Source of the DNA: Alphaproteobacteria bacterium
GTDB taxonomy: Bacteria; Pseudomonadota; Alphaproteobacteria; TMED109
Reading direction: 5' to 3'
Assembly (NCBI GenBank): GCA_022825235.1
Contig: JAJDYI010000024.1
Location: 1 to 50,030 of the forward strand
DNA length: 50,030 nt
The position numbers and the translations under genes are program-made. Positions 27,344 to 35,537 of the stretch are shown here, one piece after another. The notes under the pieces are model-generated. The model worked only from the letters and a program-made list of their open reading frames with translations. It did no database searches and was not told the DNA's origin. The first letter of the stretch is position 1. Each line of letters begins with the position of its first letter.

Positions 27344-28407
27344 CCCGGCTGCGTAGGACGCACGTCCGAACCGCTCCAATCGCGGCATAACTCTTTGTTT
27401 TATGGTGTCTTTCGGCCCACGGTCCCGGCCAGCGGCCCGGCGTCGCGCAAGTCCGCCCCGACCCAGGCGCGAGCAACCCGCCCGACATCCGTGAGGGAGC
27501 GATCCGCACCCTTCTCACGGCAGCGCGGCGCTCCCGAAACCCGCTATCGAGAGCCGACAGCGGGACAGCGTCGAGGAGCGATTTGGGCCGCCGCGTCCCG
27601 CGATCCGGGACCCGTCCGGCCTTTCCGCATTCGGCGTCTCGTGCGTCCATCGCCTGCCTCGCCGCGCCCCGGCGGGGCGCCTAGAAGAAGGATGCGCCTC
27701 AGGATCACGTGGGACCGGGTCGCGCCGCCGCCAGTCAGATCTTTTGATGGCGCCAATTGGAAAGGTTTATGGGCCCTCGCGGGCCCCGACCCCGCCCGGC
27801 AAACCGCCCCCGAACGATCGACCCTCCCCGGCACGCACCGCCTTCCGGTTGAACCGGCCTCGGGAGCACGCCGGCCAGTTGCCCCGCGTTCTCCCTTGGC
27901 CTCCTCCAATCCGTAGAGGTCCCAGGCTCGAAAAGAAAATGCCGTATCGCACAGAATCCATGCCCGGCCCGTATTGGCCGGGACGAGGGAGGAACGCGTG
28001 CCCGGCGCCCTTCGCTGCTTCGGCCGACCGCGAGCGCCATGACGGACCGCCCGGAGAAGTCTTGCCAGTAGCCCGCCGTCCGGGCGACGGCGGCGGCTTA
28101 CTGCACAACGCTATACGCGGGTGCAGCCGAAACGCAGGTTGAATCGAAACGGCCTGCTGGCGCAGTGCATCGACAAGGCCATCGCAAGAGTGGCGCTTTC
28201 CGACGTCTACGCGAATCATTTCGACGCAGCCGCCCTGCAGCACCGCAACAAGACCTAGCGAAGGTGCCCGCTCTGCGCCGCGAGCCGGGCGCGCCAACGA
28301 GGGTATGCCGCCGCATCTGTTCGCGCACCGAGAAGCTTGATGTAGCGTCCCTCGGGCTTGTCCTATGCGCTCTCGTTGCCGATGCGGTGCGTCAGTGTGA
28401 ACATGCC
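27344..28407. other. Long intergenic region after the recombinase cassette
   Basis: About 1.06 kb. Several open frames exist on both strands, but their products are Arg/Pro/Gly-rich, without ribosome-binding sites or recognisable motifs, and I treat them as shadows. A small hairpin GGGCCC-TCGC-GGGCCC is at 27771-27786. No RNA gene was recognised. Confidence 0.45.
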
Positions 28408-29781
28408 TTAGTCCTCGTCCGCGCCGAGCACGAGTTCGCCCCAATCCTTCGGAGGTCCCTCGCCAAGGAGCTTGAGAATCCCCTTCCGGCACAGGTCCTG
28501 TGGGGCGGACAGCGCCGGCCTCGCTTTCGTAGGCAGATCGCCTTCATGCACGGCCTTCGACGCCGTGTCGTACGCATCGCGCAACGTCTTGCGAATGGAA
28601 CGTCTCTGGTTGAAGTCCCCGCCCAGGTGCCACGCACCGAAAAGCGCGAGTCTGAATCGCATCTCCTGGCTGTGTTCGTTCACAAAGTCTTTGAGGTAAA
28701 GCGCCTCGAGGGCGACCCGGAGATCGATGTATCGATCTTCCAGCTGAGCATTCTCGGCGATCGACCGTCGCCACCGGTCAACCGCAATTTGCAGCTTCCT
28801 GTCTGCGCCCTGCAGTGCGCTTATGGTCGCTTCGACCTCCCGCGGATTGATGACGTCCGGTGTCGTGTCGTCGGGTAGCGTGATCGTCGTCGGCCCCGCC
28901 CCAGTTCTCATCGACTTCCACTGTCTCCGATTAGGTCTGTCCGATCCTATCGACGACGTGGGACCCGACACGCAGAACCCCGATGCCGTCGGGTATTCGA
29001 GCCAGATCCGGCCGAGAGCCACGTGCCGGTTCGTCACCAGCGACAGCGCGTCGCGTAAAAGCTGGAGATTGATCCCGCGGGACGACTGGGCTCGGACAAT
29101 CTCCCGATTCCCATCGGGGCGTCGGAACACTGCCGGAGATGCAGACAACGCCAGCCTCACCAGGGTGAGCCCAAGGTAGTCAATCTCCCTGTCCCCCTCG
29201 AACATTGGCAATCGGGGAAGCCCGGCGGTCGAGAGCCCCAAGGGCACCAGTTCGATACCGTCCCCGAGCGTCACCGTCTCGTCCAGAAGCAGCCCGCTGA
29301 CAACCGTAGCCATTAGGACTTCCACAGCTTCTCCCTGGCTCCAGGCGGCCAATGCGTCGGTCGTCAACTGCACACCAGTGATCGCCGCGGCCTGAACGAG
29401 CGCTCGCGCGAAATTCGGCAGGTCCGAGTAATATTCGTCGCGACACAACAGATCCGACTGCTCACCGAACGCATGCTCAGCAGCGCCTCCCTGGATCCGA
29501 AACGTGTGTCCGATCCTGCCTGTTCCCGGGTCGATAACCGGCTCCAGATCAACTCGCAACGCCTCTATCAGATCGGCCATGAGTTCGGCCGGCGCCTGCT
29601 GGGCAACGGAGATCCTGATGTTTCGTCCTTCCACCTCACGCAGGTAGACATCGCGAAATTCATTCGAATCTGCGTCCCGATACTCTCCCCATCTCAACGG
29701 GCTAGTACCGTACTGGCTATAATCGAAGGCGAAGCGCGTCTCCTCCAGAACCGCTTTCAACTTGTCACGCACCTGTTCCAT
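28408..29781 (-). CDS. Hypothetical protein with a C-terminal Apea-like HEPN domain
   Basis: A 457-residue protein from ATG 29781, preceded by GGAG. The first 300 residues are not recognised. The C-terminal 130 residues (DRYIDLRVALEALYLKD, then RLALFGAWHLGG, RKTLRDAYDTASKAVHEGD and LCRKGILKLLGEG) have the helical pattern and the R...D-x-R...H layout of Apea-like HEPN domains, which occur in predicted anti-phage and stress RNases. AVHEGD would supply the conserved His. GC content is moderate, lower than the Calx-beta gene. It stands alone on the minus strand, with no obvious partner within 400 bases on either side. Confidence 0.6.
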   Translation of the reverse strand: MEQVRDKLKAVLEETRFAFDYSQYGTSPLRWGEYRDADSNEFRDVYLREVEGRNIRISVAQQAPAELMADLIEALRVDLEPVIDPGTGRIGHTFRIQGGAAEHAFGEQSDLLCRDEYYSDLPNFARALVQAAAITGVQLTTDALAAWSQGEAVEVLMATVVSGLLLDETVTLGDGIELVPLGLSTAGLPRLPMFEGDREIDYLGLTLVRLALSASPAVFRRPDGNREIVRAQSSRGINLQLLRDALSLVTNRHVALGRIWLEYPTASGFCVSGPTSSIGSDRPNRRQWKSMRTGAGPTTITLPDDTTPDVINPREVEATISALQGADRKLQIAVDRWRRSIAENAQLEDRYIDLRVALEALYLKDFVNEHSQEMRFRLALFGAWHLGGDFNQRRSIRKTLRDAYDTASKAVHEGDLPTKARPALSAPQDLCRKGILKLLGEGPPKDWGELVLGADED

Positions 29782-30174
29782 TCCTCTCTCCGCCTATCGA
29801 ACGACCAACGCTGGTCGTTCCGGTTCTGACCGTGTCGTGCCCATCCCGCATTCTGCCTTGCGCTTGAGTTGTACGCCGTCGGTGCCGCAATTGAGTATTC
29901 GGACCGCCCCAAGGGAATATGGCTGGACGCTCACCGATAGTGGGCGCTATCGACCTCAGGAACCTTGCCACAGGCTGTAGCCCCAAACCGGCCCACCACA
30001 AGGGCGGTGACACTCGACGGTTACGAACTTCGCCAGCTAGTCAAGCTGAGAGGTAACCCTCCGGTGAGGACCGCATGCGACTCAAGCACGACATCGACCA
30101 ATCGCTCCCAGAGCGTCAGGAGAGATTACCCCGGCGGGAAACGGCCACGCACTGCCCCGATTCGACCAGGGACT
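29782..30174. other. Intergenic region
   Basis: 393 bases with no supported gene or RNA. It should hold the promoter of the Apea/HEPN-like gene on the minus strand. Confidence 0.4.
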
Positions 30175-30681
30175 TCAACCTTCCTTGGTGCTCACCAGCT
30201 GGCATTCTTCGTACACCGAACAAGCGTCAATATGTATGTCTATCCTGCGATGAATGAAGTCACGAAAATCCTCCAAAGCCGACGGCTTCACAGATTGGGG
30301 GGACACTTTCAATATGCTCTTTGTGTCACCTACTCCGAGGTAGCTTCCATCCTTCAAACCTAGATAAGATCCGTTCGCCTCGGGAGACAGCGCGCCCTCT
30401 TCGATCATGCGAGCGACAATCGTCTTCATGTCGGTAAGCTTTTCATCCAACGTCACTGCCTCATAGTCGATCTTGGCAGGACCGGTCCCGACATTCCTCA
30501 GAAAGATGCCCCACGTCTCTTCCAAAGGGTCGTCCGTGACGTGAGGCAAGACCATCGGTGTCGCCGTGAGCCTGTAATGCTTTCGCGTCTCGTAGCCTTG
30601 CCAAGCTGCAACTCCCGCCGCGATGGTGGCCACTACCAAACCGCCCCAAGCTATCCAAGCATTCGGTTTTAGAGGCTTCAT
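30175..30681 (-). CDS. Small membrane-anchored hypothetical protein
   Basis: A 168-residue protein. The ATG at 30681 follows GGGGAG at eight bases; a GTG at 30690 is too close to it. A single hydrophobic segment (AWIAWGGLVVATIAAGVAAW, about residues 7-26) should anchor it in the inner membrane, followed by a mostly soluble part of about 140 residues (RKHYRLTATPMVLPHV, FLRNVGTGPAKIDYEAV). The latter pattern resembles small proteins in which an N-terminal helix precedes a beta-rich domain. No function is assigned. GC content is low compared with the backbone. Confidence 0.6.
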   Translation of the reverse strand: MKPLKPNAWIAWGGLVVATIAAGVAAWQGYETRKHYRLTATPMVLPHVTDDPLEETWGIFLRNVGTGPAKIDYEAVTLDEKLTDMKTIVARMIEEGALSPEANGSYLGLKDGSYLGVGDTKSILKVSPQSVKPSALEDFRDFIHRRIDIHIDACSVYEECQLVSTKEG

Positions 30682-31135
30682 AGAATCCACTCCCCTTGTT
30701 TAGGTCACGAGCATGCAGTGAAGAAGACGGATCGGGGAATCCGTAATGTCATTGCGATCCACCGTGAGGCCGAGAGCCGCAACCGCTCCGGCTTCGGGGC
30801 CGGGACACAAGCTGAGGGCCGCCCTGCACCCTCTACGGCGGCGCAGGACGAGCAATCTTCACCCTTCGCCGACGAAAATCTGAATCCCATTGTCTACCGG
30901 TTCACCGAAGCAATTCCACGCGACGCTTCCTGCGGACCCGGTCCCTGACTTGTCAACTGCACGCCAAGACTCTCGGCATAGCGGGCCAATCAACACCAGC
31001 ACGCCAGCACGAGAGTCCGAGAGTCAACGCCGATCCGCTCTGCAGCGCTGAGAGCCCGGTGTCCCGTCCGTACCGCTCGCATGACGGTGTTGACTATGTG
31101 TTGACTGCGCGAATTGTGACCAAATTCAATGAATC
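30682..31135. other. Intergenic region before the second terminator copy
   Basis: 454 bases with no supported gene. At 31086-31110 a doubled GTGTTGACT motif resembles the doubled GTGTTGAC motif just before the integrase at 10922-10946, suggesting a remnant of a related integrase locus. Confidence 0.4.
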
Positions 31136-31188
31136 AAAAAGCCCTCGAAAACGTCAATGTTTTCAAGGGCTTTTGTTGGTTGCGGGGG
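31136..31188. repeat. Direct repeat of the tRNA-fMet terminator and acceptor end
   Basis: 53 bases closely match 10696-10747 in the same orientation: the terminator hairpin and then TGGTTGCGGGGG, the complement of the last 12 bases of tRNA-fMet. Beyond the five Gs the copies diverge; here a CGCAACC follows, forming its own small inverted repeat. It is likely an old or partial attachment site. Confidence 0.7.
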
Positions 31189-31190
31189 CT

Positions 31191-31577
31191 CGCAACCACC
31201 GAGACCGACATTTGATCGAAGTCGCGGTCTGAACTGCATCAACCTTTTGACTTTCAAAGAGAATCCGATCTGGTGGGGACTCCTGCCTCTCCTCGCGCAA
31301 ACCTCTGGTACAGGCTACGCAAACAAACTACCCCCGAAAATTCGTACGTCCATGCGGTGTATTGACGAAACGTTGCGCGGATGACGGCATCGCGTGCGGT
31401 AAGCTGATGAGGCTCAGTGTGTGCGCACGCAACGCGGCTCGCTGCCAATTCAACGACCCCGGCCTCCGCCCCGGCCGTTTCGGGCAGGTAGACCGCCTTC
31501 AGGTGGGGTTCGCTCGCCGCACTTTGAGGCGAGCCAAACTAGGCGTGTCAGCCATTGGCGAAACTCTAGCCGCGAGC
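31191..31577. other. Intergenic region
   Basis: About 390 bases without a supported gene. Short frames on both strands lack start signals. Confidence 0.4.
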
Positions 31578-32471
31578 TCAGAATCCGATTTCCTCCAATT
31601 CGCGAACACTGAAATATTCCTGTCGATCTTCCTCGTTAGTTTGCCGGAGTGTGCGCTGGCTAACAGCAAGGTAGAGATCGATCAGCTGGGCGTGAGCTTT
31701 GTCTGAATATTTCCCAGGATTGTTTCGGAGCTCAGCCATATGACCCGTGAACCGCCGGAAAAAAATGAGCGGGTTGCAATATTCATCGATATCGTCCCAT
31801 CCATCCGAAAATCCCAAACGCTGGAGGCGCGCAGACACCTTAGTGTCGCATGAACCCTTGCAAACGAAATGGACAGTATGGATCACTTCGTCCTTCTCCG
31901 CAAAAATAAGGATGCCGAGTTTATTGTTCCGTACACTCTGCTTTAGCAGATCCTTTCCGCAATTTTCACATTGGAGTGGAACGTATTCCTTCAAGAGAGG
32001 ATGAATTGGGCGCAGCGACGTATGACTTACGGGCAAATGCTGAAGTAAGACGCCTGACAGCCCAATATCGTGAAATCCGGTCTCGATGCGAGCACCGTCG
32101 TAGATTTTAAATTCTTCGATTTTCATTTGAGTTCGGAGGTCCTTTAGACGTTCAATCAAGGCGGCGCTCGCGACTGTCGAGTAAAAGCCAATGAAACCAT
32201 GGGCTTCGTGTTGCGCGAGCCGATCAGTGATGTTGGTCTCATCTTCCGTTCCGACGGATTTGCCACTTTGAGCATAGTGCTTGCAGGACACGAGCCAAGT
32301 GAAGGGACGCGTTACAAGCGTTCCCTTGAGTTGCTCCTTGACCAAAAGATCGCGTCCTCCATCCGGACCACGACCTGGGGGGATTTCCACGACGAGGTCT
32401 TGAGCGACAAGGTAGTCACGGCAAAACGACTCCCACGCGTCACTATTATCTATTTCGCGGTAGTCTATCAT
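31578..32471 (-). CDS. Mrr-like restriction endonuclease with a zinc-binding C-terminal part
   Basis: A 297-residue protein. The N-terminal 70 residues match an Mrr-type PD-(D/E)XK fold: AWESFCRDYL helix, GRGPDGGRDLLV with the catalytic Asp41, and WLVSCKH with Lys64 (Ser-Cys-Lys in place of Glu-x-Lys). ITDRLAQHEAHGFIGFYST continues the Mrr pattern. After residue 160, CENC and CKGSC can bind zinc. The C-terminus is all helical. Mrr-like proteins cut modified or foreign DNA. GC content is among the lowest of the window. It is downstream of the restriction operon on the same strand but 146 bases from it, and may be an independent defence gene. Confidence 0.72.
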   Translation of the reverse strand: MIDYREIDNSDAWESFCRDYLVAQDLVVEIPPGRGPDGGRDLLVKEQLKGTLVTRPFTWLVSCKHYAQSGKSVGTEDETNITDRLAQHEAHGFIGFYSTVASAALIERLKDLRTQMKIEEFKIYDGARIETGFHDIGLSGVLLQHLPVSHTSLRPIHPLLKEYVPLQCENCGKDLLKQSVRNNKLGILIFAEKDEVIHTVHFVCKGSCDTKVSARLQRLGFSDGWDDIDEYCNPLIFFRRFTGHMAELRNNPGKYSDKAHAQLIDLYLAVSQRTLRQTNEEDRQEYFSVRELEEIGF

Positions 32472-32617
32472 TGGTTTTTCAGACCTTAGTTGTCATGAGT
32501 AGGCCACAAGGCGAGAGAGTTGCTGAAGTCTGACTCAACGAGGTTGGGGGCTAACTCTTCCCGGGATCGATGAGGACTGCGTGATCGCTGGGCGTGTCGT
32601 GAGGATGTCGATGTCCA

Positions 32618-33478
32618 TCAGTTGTCAGTTATCATGCTATCGCGCTGAAGCATCGTTTGTATTTCAACTACGCTGAACGGCGGATCGCGACGATGGGCGA
32701 CTGCGTGGCAGTTCGGGCAAAGAGGAACCAGATCGCGGGCAGGGTCGACTACTGTGCCCGGATTGAGCGCGGAAACCGGGGTAATATGATGCACTTCGAT
32801 GAAGCCCGCCGCCGCTTCTCCATACCGAACTCCAAAATCCAGCCCGCACGCCTGGCAATGGCTACCCCAGATCGCGATGGCAGCTGCCCGGTTGCGTCGA
32901 TCACGTTCGTAACGCGTAACCCGCTGGATACTTGCTCCGCCTTCTTCGTAGCCGCTCGCGCCCGGAAGGTCTCCGTCATCGTCATCCTGGACAGGCAGCA
33001 GAGCAAGAATGGCTGCGGCAAATCTGCCCGTCCAGGCCACGGCAGCGTCAAAGTCCGGACCGGTGCCGTCGACCCCAGGTTCCAAGCGGCTCCGCAATGA
33101 AATGGACACCTGTTTCCAGTGCGCTGGCCAGTCCATCCCGTTGGCAGGATCGACAGGCGAGCCGTTAACCTGAAAGTGGAGCGTAGCGCCCCGACTTGAA
33201 CACTCGCCAAGGATTGCCCGGAAGGCTGAGCGTCCGATGTTGTCTGCGGCGCCCATGGCAGAAACCAGTTCGCCCGCAAACCTCCCGGGCTCGAAGTCTA
33301 TGACGACACTGCGCCACCGAAGCGTGGTGCGAATGGCAAAAGCATGATCTGCTGGATGACCCGAGGGTCGAAGCGTGTACCAGTGGTTGGCACGCTCGTC
33401 CACTCCGTGACTCACGTCGCAGGCAAGTCCCGTCTCGCTGAGAACATGCAGGGCGAGGTGTTGCGGTTGGGGGTCCAC
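32618..33478 (-). CDS. HNH endonuclease, last gene of the EcoRII/GHKL operon
   Basis: A 286-residue protein from a GTG at 33478, seven bases after the GHKL stop, with GGAG upstream. The C-terminal 100 residues are a typical HNH nuclease: CQACGLDFG, FIEVHHITPVSAL with the catalytic His pair, and DLVPLCPNCHAVAHR, where two CxxC pairs bind zinc. The N-terminal 160 residues form a separate domain (HWYTLRPSGHPADHAFAIRTTLRWRSVVIDFEPG) that I know only as a companion of such nucleases. By position it is a second nuclease of the operon, beside the EcoRII-type enzyme. It likely nicks or cuts DNA under control of the GHKL/SNF2 proteins; that control is inference. Confidence 0.82.
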   Translation of the reverse strand: MDPQPQHLALHVLSETGLACDVSHGVDERANHWYTLRPSGHPADHAFAIRTTLRWRSVVIDFEPGRFAGELVSAMGAADNIGRSAFRAILGECSSRGATLHFQVNGSPVDPANGMDWPAHWKQVSISLRSRLEPGVDGTGPDFDAAVAWTGRFAAAILALLPVQDDDDGDLPGASGYEEGGASIQRVTRYERDRRNRAAAIAIWGSHCQACGLDFGVRYGEAAAGFIEVHHITPVSALNPGTVVDPARDLVPLCPNCHAVAHRRDPPFSVVEIQTMLQRDSMITDN

Positions 33479-33485
33479 TCGCTAT

Positions 33486-35090
33486 CTACTCCAGGTCGGA
33501 ATCTGGCGGATCGGGAAGCCCTTCGACGAGCTTTCTCAGTATCCGGGAAACCTCGTAGCGCACATCGCCAAACAGCTCGATCGTGTCGTCGGAGGTGGCA
33601 CTCAGTTCCGCAACGCAGAGACCCCAGAGGAGCGAGTCCAGTCCCTGCACCGTTACGCTGTCGTTGAAATTGGGAATATAGACCTTGTGGTAATATGGAT
33701 GGTTCGTGTTGATCCGCACGGCCTTGTGCATCTCGATAATGGCCGGTTCGAACAGGAGGCCGTCGGTGATGTCGTCGACGGGCTGCACATGTACCTGTCC
33801 CGGGGCTTCTGCGGAACCAACCGGAAGCTTGAGGGTCACGGTGCCCTGCCTGTTGGTCACCTCAACTTCACCGGTCGCCGGGTTCGTGACAGAAACTTTC
33901 GGGCCGCCGACCTGAGACTCCTTGTTCGCAATTGCCCGGTTGGATTCCTGATGACCGCCCTTTTTGCCCTTCCGCGATATGTCGCTTGCCCGTCCCTTGC
34001 GGTAACGGCGATCGGCTTCCCGGCGTGGCGCCGTAAGGAACTGTTCGCGCAGCCATCTCAGCAGGGTGTCGTCGAGGACAATCTGTGACTTGCGGATATC
34101 GAGCTGAAGCGCACTGTCCAGATGGTGGTCGAACGAGAATTCTATCCTGAGAAGGTTCGAGTGAGGTTCCTTGCGGAACATACCGAGCCAGGTGCCGGCG
34201 TGGATCAGCCGTTGTTCCCGGTAGATGTAGATGCCCTGCATGTCGGGGGAGATCCGGGCGGCATCGGCCTGTTCGTCGTCGGGAAACTCTTCACGGCGTG
34301 GAATGATGTATGCGCGGATCGTGAATTGAGCGCGCGTTCCGTTCTCCAGTTCGACCTCTTTGGTCGCGTCCGCTACCAGTTCGGAAAGACCTTTCAGGAA
34401 GGGATCCCACGGGCTGAGGGGTGCGCCATTAAGGCGGATGCGGATGTTCGGTGCCCGTTGGTCCTTCGGATCGAGGAAGCGCTGGAAGGTCATGGCCAAG
34501 TGCTGACCCAGGGTCTCGCAGCGCGACTTGAAGGCACGCTTAGCGTGAGAACCGGTCGGGTTGCTGTAGTTTCGCAGCAGACGGTCCACCCTTGTCCACA
34601 ATACAACTGTCCCGGCCCGCTCGGGCGCGGTTTGGTTCAGGTGTTCCGCAGCCTCCTGGTCTGGTTCATCGGAGACTTGGAGGAGCCACTCGCTCTGCTC
34701 GGCAACAAAGTCCAGATCCCATGTCGCCATCGTTGCCGGGCCGTCGGGCGGACGGGATATCACGGAGAGACGGCGGCACCATGCGGTAGATGCCGTCTTG
34801 AGCCCAAGTCCGAACTTTCCGAGGCTGGCTGGATCGGGCCGCTGTGGCGATCCGTAAGTCATTGCCTGTACAAGCTCGTCGCGGTCCATGCCACAGCCGT
34901 TGTCTGCGATGGACAGCCTGACTTCACCGCGAAAATCGAGCTGCACCCTGACATCGACGACCGTAGCATCAGCGGCAATTGAGTTGTCGATGAGATCCGC
35001 GACGGATGTCTCGAAACTGTATCCTGTGTCCCGGAGGCCTTCAGTCGTACGGCCTGGGTCTGGAATTACCGCAATGGCGGTTTCGGGCAT
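33486..35090 (-). CDS. GHKL ATPase of the MORC/MutL-like restriction-associated type
   Basis: A 534-residue protein from ATG 35090 with GTGGAG upstream. The Bergerat ATP-binding fold is complete: N-box DLIDNS (32-37), G1 ADNGCGM (62-68) and lid GKFGLGLKTAS (91-101), then a transducer-like half and a charged linker (RRYRKGRASDISRKGKKGG). Prokaryotic GHKL ATPases of this kind, related to eukaryotic MORC proteins, were described in restriction operons together with SNF2 helicases and cytosine methylases. The neighbours here fit that exactly. They may act as ATP-gated clamps on target DNA. The gene starts 18 bases after the EcoRII-N-like gene and is followed at once by the HNH gene. Confidence 0.85.
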   Translation of the reverse strand: MPETAIAVIPDPGRTTEGLRDTGYSFETSVADLIDNSIAADATVVDVRVQLDFRGEVRLSIADNGCGMDRDELVQAMTYGSPQRPDPASLGKFGLGLKTASTAWCRRLSVISRPPDGPATMATWDLDFVAEQSEWLLQVSDEPDQEAAEHLNQTAPERAGTVVLWTRVDRLLRNYSNPTGSHAKRAFKSRCETLGQHLAMTFQRFLDPKDQRAPNIRIRLNGAPLSPWDPFLKGLSELVADATKEVELENGTRAQFTIRAYIIPRREEFPDDEQADAARISPDMQGIYIYREQRLIHAGTWLGMFRKEPHSNLLRIEFSFDHHLDSALQLDIRKSQIVLDDTLLRWLREQFLTAPRREADRRYRKGRASDISRKGKKGGHQESNRAIANKESQVGGPKVSVTNPATGEVEVTNRQGTVTLKLPVGSAEAPGQVHVQPVDDITDGLLFEPAIIEMHKAVRINTNHPYYHKVYIPNFNDSVTVQGLDSLLWGLCVAELSATSDDTIELFGDVRYEVSRILRKLVEGLPDPPDSDLE

Positions 35091-35108
35091 GATTGAAACT
35101 CCACGTTC

Positions 35109-35537
35109 CTAAAGGTCGATGATTCGCCATCCGCCGCCGAGGCGGAGCACCCCAGTCTCGTTCTCTGATGAGACGTCAACGTCCCGTGCGTAGTTGTGCT
35201 CAATGGAGTACTCACCTTCGGCATCGCGGTGGAGAACTACTTCGTCGCCGCTCGACATTCCGGCCTGGCGAATGTAGTTCGTCATTCGGGTCAGGCGGTA
35301 CTCGTTGCGCGTTCCGCCAAAACGGATGTTGTTGTAGTAGATGAACGCGAATTCCCATAGCTGACCCGCGGGATCTTCAAATACGATGTGAGCTCTGGGA
35401 TTACGCCTGTTGCTCCTGAGCCGGGGAAAGAATGTGAGAATTCTTTGGTCTTTCGGTATGAGAATGCCGGCCTGATGCGTCCCGGTCTCTCCCGCATCAT
35501 TGGGACTCAAGGTCTTTCTGATCGTGAGAGGATTCAT
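35109..35537 (-). CDS. Stand-alone EcoRII-N-like (B3-type) DNA-binding protein
   Basis: A 142-residue protein whose ATG overlaps the SNF2 stop (ATGA). It shares with the N-terminal domain of the EcoRII-type enzyme in the same operon the block LSPNDAGETGTHQAG...PK (in the enzyme LSANDTLATGAHQAG...PK), a following FFP, and YYNN...GGTRNEYRLTR (in EcoRII itself YYNSRHFGKTRNEKRITR). That domain is the B3-like effector-site reader that binds CCWGG in EcoRII. The nuclease domain is absent. It probably gives target recognition to the SNF2/GHKL proteins whose genes flank it. The similarity is plain by eye; the partner role is inferred. Confidence 0.78.
   Translation of the reverse strand: MNPLTIRKTLSPNDAGETGTHQAGILIPKDQRILTFFPRLRSNRRNPRAHIVFEDPAGQLWEFAFIYYNNIRFGGTRNEYRLTRMTNYIRQAGMSSGDEVVLHRDAEGEYSIEHNYARDVDVSSENETGVLRLGGGWRIIDL

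Noticed and set aside
27312-27916. Open frames after the recombinase cassette
   Set aside because: No ribosome-binding sites or recognisable motifs; composition-driven.
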